Positions 21,350 to 23,962 of a DNA stretch of 23,962 nt are shown here, in pieces. Both the position numbers and the translations under genes were made by a program. Origin of the DNA: an uncultured Collinsella sp. (GTDB taxonomy: Bacteria > Actinomycetota > Coriobacteriia > Coriobacteriales > Coriobacteriaceae); the NCBI GenBank assembly GCA_902493835.1, contig CABURG010000011.1, forward strand, positions 1 to 23,962. Reading direction: 5' to 3'. Numbering within the stretch: position 1 is the first letter of the stretch; each line of letters begins with the position of its first letter. The notes beneath the pieces were generated by a model. The model had not been told where the DNA came from. It was given only the letters and a program-made list of their open reading frames with translations, and made no database searches.

Positions 21350-22693
21350 CTACTCGGCGAGAGCCTCCTGCTTGGCGATTGCCTTTTCGGAAATCTTCAT
21401 AAAGGGCAGGTAGACGGCCATGCCAATGACAATCTCGAGAGCCTGCCACACGCCGGCGCGCCAGTCAAAGCCCGTAGCGAGCAGGGCATTGATGACGGGA
21501 GGCATGGTCCAGGGCACCTGGGCGATGCAGGGGCTGATGATACCTGCGCAGGTAAGGCCATAGGTGATGCCGATGAACAGATCGGGAAGAAGGACGAACG
21601 GGATCATGAGCGGCAGGTTGTACACGATGGGGTAACCGTAGATAACCGGCTCGTTGATGTTGAACAGACCAGGCAGGATAGCCATCTTGGAAACGGTCTC
21701 GGAAGCCTTGTTCTTGGAGAACAGGAGCGTGTCGAGCAGAAGCATGAGGGTGCAGCCCGAGCCGCCGATGAGGGCGAAGCTGTTAACGATCTGCATGTTC
21801 ATGTAGTGATCGGGCTGGATGGTGCCACCGGCGGCAAAGGTAGCCATGTTGTCGACGATGAGCATGGTCAGGATCGGCTCGACGGTAGCGCCAGAGATGG
21901 TGGACTGGTGAATACCGACGCAGAACAGCAGGTTGGCAAGGGTGTAGATGAGGATAACAGCCCACGGACCGGCGTTCATGATGCTCTTGAGCGGGTTGGA
22001 GATGCACGTGGAGATGATGGCGCACAGATCGGTGCCGGCGCACACGGCGAGCAGGGCTGCGGCAAGAGCGAAGATTGCGAGGTTGAGCAGCATCGGGATC
22101 ATGACGTTGAAGGAGTTGGAGACCGCGGGAGGCACGCCCTCGCCCAGCTTAACCTTGAGCTTCTCTACGCCAGAAATCTTGATGAAGAGCGAGACGGAGA
22201 GCAGAGCGATGATAATGGCCGAGAACAGACCGTTGGTGCCGGTGTTGGCAGTCGAAAGGGCGCCCGTGACCTCGGCGGAGGTGATCTTGTCGGTGAGCAG
22301 CGGGCTCGTGGCGGCAAGCGAGGCGGTGATCTGCTGCGGCATCATGATGACGAAGGCAGAGATGGCGACGACCACGCAAGCGAGCGGGTTATCGAAACGC
22401 TTGTTCTTGGCGAGGCTGTAGCCAATCAATCCGGCCAAGATAATGGCAGAGACGTTGAGGGTGCCCAGCGTAATTGCCGAGCCCCACGTCTGAAGGTTGG
22501 CAAGGCCCGCCGCGTCGAGCGGGAACAGAGGGAACACGACGTTGTTAATAAGAACCGCGATACCCGCAAGGATATAGAGCGGCGTGATGGTCGCGAAGGC
22601 GTCACGCAGGGAACGCAGGTGAACCTGGTTTCCCACCTTCGCAGAGACCTCGGCAAACTTGTCGAGGAAGCTCTTTCCGTTGTCACTGGCCAT
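21350..22693 (-). CDS. celB: PTS lactose/cellobiose-family IIC permease
   Basis: 447 residues. It is the membrane channel that imports and phosphorylates a beta-glucoside with IIB and IIA. About ten hydrophobic segments are visible. The family substrate motif is GLFNINEPVIYGYPIVYN, and the N-terminal segment (LRDAFATITPLYILAGIAVLI) and IGGSGCTLMLLL are also typical. The ATG at 22693 has TAGGAG upstream. It lies 120 bases after the GH1 gene, a gap with a short GCGCGC hairpin (22776-22791) but no terminator, so the two are probably one transcript. Cellobiose is the likeliest substrate but other beta-glucosides are possible. Confidence 0.94.
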   Translation of the reverse strand: MASDNGKSFLDKFAEVSAKVGNQVHLRSLRDAFATITPLYILAGIAVLINNVVFPLFPLDAAGLANLQTWGSAITLGTLNVSAIILAGLIGYSLAKNKRFDNPLACVVVAISAFVIMMPQQITASLAATSPLLTDKITSAEVTGALSTANTGTNGLFSAIIIALLSVSLFIKISGVEKLKVKLGEGVPPAVSNSFNVMIPMLLNLAIFALAAALLAVCAGTDLCAIISTCISNPLKSIMNAGPWAVILIYTLANLLFCVGIHQSTISGATVEPILTMLIVDNMATFAAGGTIQPDHYMNMQIVNSFALIGGSGCTLMLLLDTLLFSKNKASETVSKMAILPGLFNINEPVIYGYPIVYNLPLMIPFVLLPDLFIGITYGLTCAGIISPCIAQVPWTMPPVINALLATGFDWRAGVWQALEIVIGMAVYLPFMKISEKAIAKQEALAE

Positions 22694-22813
22694 GATTGCT
22701 CCTAACTTTCAAATCCGGCCTTTTCCTATGCGCACGGTGGTCTGTCGCCCTCTGCCACCAGATGTGCCATGTGTTGCGCGCGGCGGCGCGCGGTCTGGGC
22801 GTTCGCCCGGTCG

Positions 22814-23962
22814 CTAATCAACCACGTGGGTCGTGGCGACCTGTTTGAGCCAGGCCGCCGACTTCTTAAGGCGGCGCTTGTAGCCGTCCATGAGATCGAC
22901 CTCGACAAAGCCGTAACGATTCTTAAAGGCATTCGCCCAAGACCAGTTATCGATGACGGCCCAGTAGTGATAGCCCCGGCATTTGGCGCCCTCGGAGATT
23001 GCCTTGGCAACCCACTCCAGGTGCTGACGTACAAAGTCGACGCGGTAGTCATCCTGGATGGTTCCTTCGGCATCGCGGTTCTTGTATTCGTCCATGATGC
23101 CGATGCCGTTCTCGGAAACGAACCACTCAAGATCGGGGTAGTTCTTAGCGCAGTCCATGCCAAAGTCGTAGAGGCCCTGCGGGTAGATCTCCCAGCCGCG
23201 GCTCTCGTTCATAACGGCGTCGGGCCACACGTACTCGTCGGCAAAGTGCGGCAGACCGTACTGGTCGATCTTGCTCGCCGGCGCCTGAACGCGCGTGGGG
23301 TGGTAGTAGTTGCAGCCGAGCCAGTCGACAACACCCTGCTTGAGAATCTCTTGGTCGCCGGCACGGAACGGGAGCTTAACGCCGCCCTCGGCCAGGCTGT
23401 CGAGCACGTCGGCAGGAAGCTCGCCCTTGGTAATAAGGTCGAGCCACCAGCGATTGTTGATGCCGCTGGTCATACGCACGGCCTCGAGGTCTGCCTCGCT
23501 GGGGTTCTCCTTGGTGTAGACCGGAGTAAAGCAGTTGATCATGCCGATCTTGGCATCGGCGCGAATAGCGCCCTCGTCATAGGCCTTACGATAGTTGGCC
23601 ACGGCCAGCGCATGTGCCAGCGAGATGTGATACTGCACGGTGCGGGCGCGGTTGAAGTCGTGGAGCTGCGGGAACCACACGCCCTCCTGATAGCGCTGCT
23701 CGGGCTCGACGATGGGCTCGTTAAAGGTGAACCAGTACTTAATCTCCTGGCCAAACTCGTGGAAGGCGACGTCGGCGTAATGCGCGTAAGCCTCGACGAC
23801 CTCACGGCTCTCCCAGCCGCCACGGTTAAAGAGGTAGGTGGGCATGTCAAAGTGGTACAGGTTGACGAACGGCTCCAGACCAGCCTCGCGGGAGGCGCGG
23901 AACAGCTCGTGATACCACGCGGCGCCCTCCTCGTTAAGGTTGCCGTCGGCATCGAGCAGACG
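22814..23962 (-). CDS. GH1 beta-glycosidase (probable 6-phospho-beta-glucosidase), N-terminus beyond the window
   Basis: 382 residues are visible and the frame is open at the right edge, reading RLLDADGNLNEEGAAW into FVNLYHFDMPTYLFNRGGW. About 90-100 N-terminal residues are missing. The acid/base glutamate is in YWFTFNEP (visible residue 82) and the nucleophile in WFVSENG (visible residue 284), about 200 residues apart as in GH1. The enzyme should cleave an imported phospho-beta-glucoside to glucose-6-phosphate plus glucose or an aglycone. Phospho-specificity comes from the downstream PTS genes; the C-terminal YKRRLKKSAAWLKQV segment is basic but does not clearly show the Ser-Lys-Tyr phosphate site, so a non-phospho activity cannot be excluded. 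It is the first visible gene of the operon. Confidence 0.92.
   Translation of the reverse strand, partial: RLLDADGNLNEEGAAWYHELFRASREAGLEPFVNLYHFDMPTYLFNRGGWESREVVEAYAHYADVAFHEFGQEIKYWFTFNEPIVEPEQRYQEGVWFPQLHDFNRARTVQYHISLAHALAVANYRKAYDEGAIRADAKIGMINCFTPVYTKENPSEADLEAVRMTSGINNRWWLDLITKGELPADVLDSLAEGGVKLPFRAGDQEILKQGVVDWLGCNYYHPTRVQAPASKIDQYGLPHFADEYVWPDAVMNESRGWEIYPQGLYDFGMDCAKNYPDLEWFVSENGIGIMDEYKNRDAEGTIQDDYRVDFVRQHLEWVAKAISEGAKCRGYHYWAVIDNWSWANAFKNRYGFVEVDLMDGYKRRLKKSAAWLKQVATTHVVD

Overview
The window looks like a chromosomal segment of a high-GC Actinomycetota gut bacterium, most likely a Collinsella-type member of the Coriobacteriia. This is inferred from the GC-biased third codon positions, the gene families (archaeal-like topoisomerase I with a Lys/Ala tail, AspT-type aminotransferase, long-tailed RicT) and recurring hairpin repeats. 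No search was run. I find 23 coding regions, two cut by the window edges. All are on the minus strand except a zinc-ribbon membrane protein (6031-7014) and a small unknown protein (14248-14502). I see no tRNA, rRNA, CRISPR array, transposase or prophage gene, and no gene-free stretch longer than about 270 bases.

Right to left, as transcribed. A cellobiose/beta-glucoside module occupies 20543-23962: a GH1 beta-glycosidase (N-terminus beyond the window), PTS IIC, IIB and IIA, then a terminator, then a separately expressed ROK glucokinase (19348-20301). Together these import and phosphorylate a disaccharide, hydrolyse it, and capture the freed glucose. Next come a Cache-type membrane diguanylate cyclase (17244-19103) with intact GGDEF and RxxD sites, a manganese-dependent pyrophosphatase, and the NhaA antiporter. 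The nhaA leader holds an intrinsic-terminator-like hairpin. The plus-strand small protein, an AspT-type aminotransferase and an orphan STAS protein follow.

A tight cluster tatA-tatC-hypA-hypB (9804-12272) leads into an archaeal-like topoisomerase I (7155-9749). It pairs Tat export with NiFe-enzyme maturation, but no hydrogenase is in the window. The zinc-ribbon protein lies on the opposite strand beyond it. A replication operon follows, tmk-holB-ricT (2281-5784), with a recognisable promoter. Then come comF and a tightly coupled downstream gene (252-1361) whose C-terminal half looks like a PD-(D/E)XK (DUF559/Vsr-like) nuclease. The last gene, at the left edge, shows only its first ten codons.

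The best leads are: (1) comF plus the nuclease-like gene, with the comF ribosome-binding site buried in a perfect 12-bp hairpin; (2) four intergenic inverted repeats sharing a GGGAC/GTCCC core, flanking the zinc-ribbon gene and the glucokinase gene as pairs; (3) the terminator hairpin in the nhaA leader. None of these is proven to be a new system by the sequence alone.
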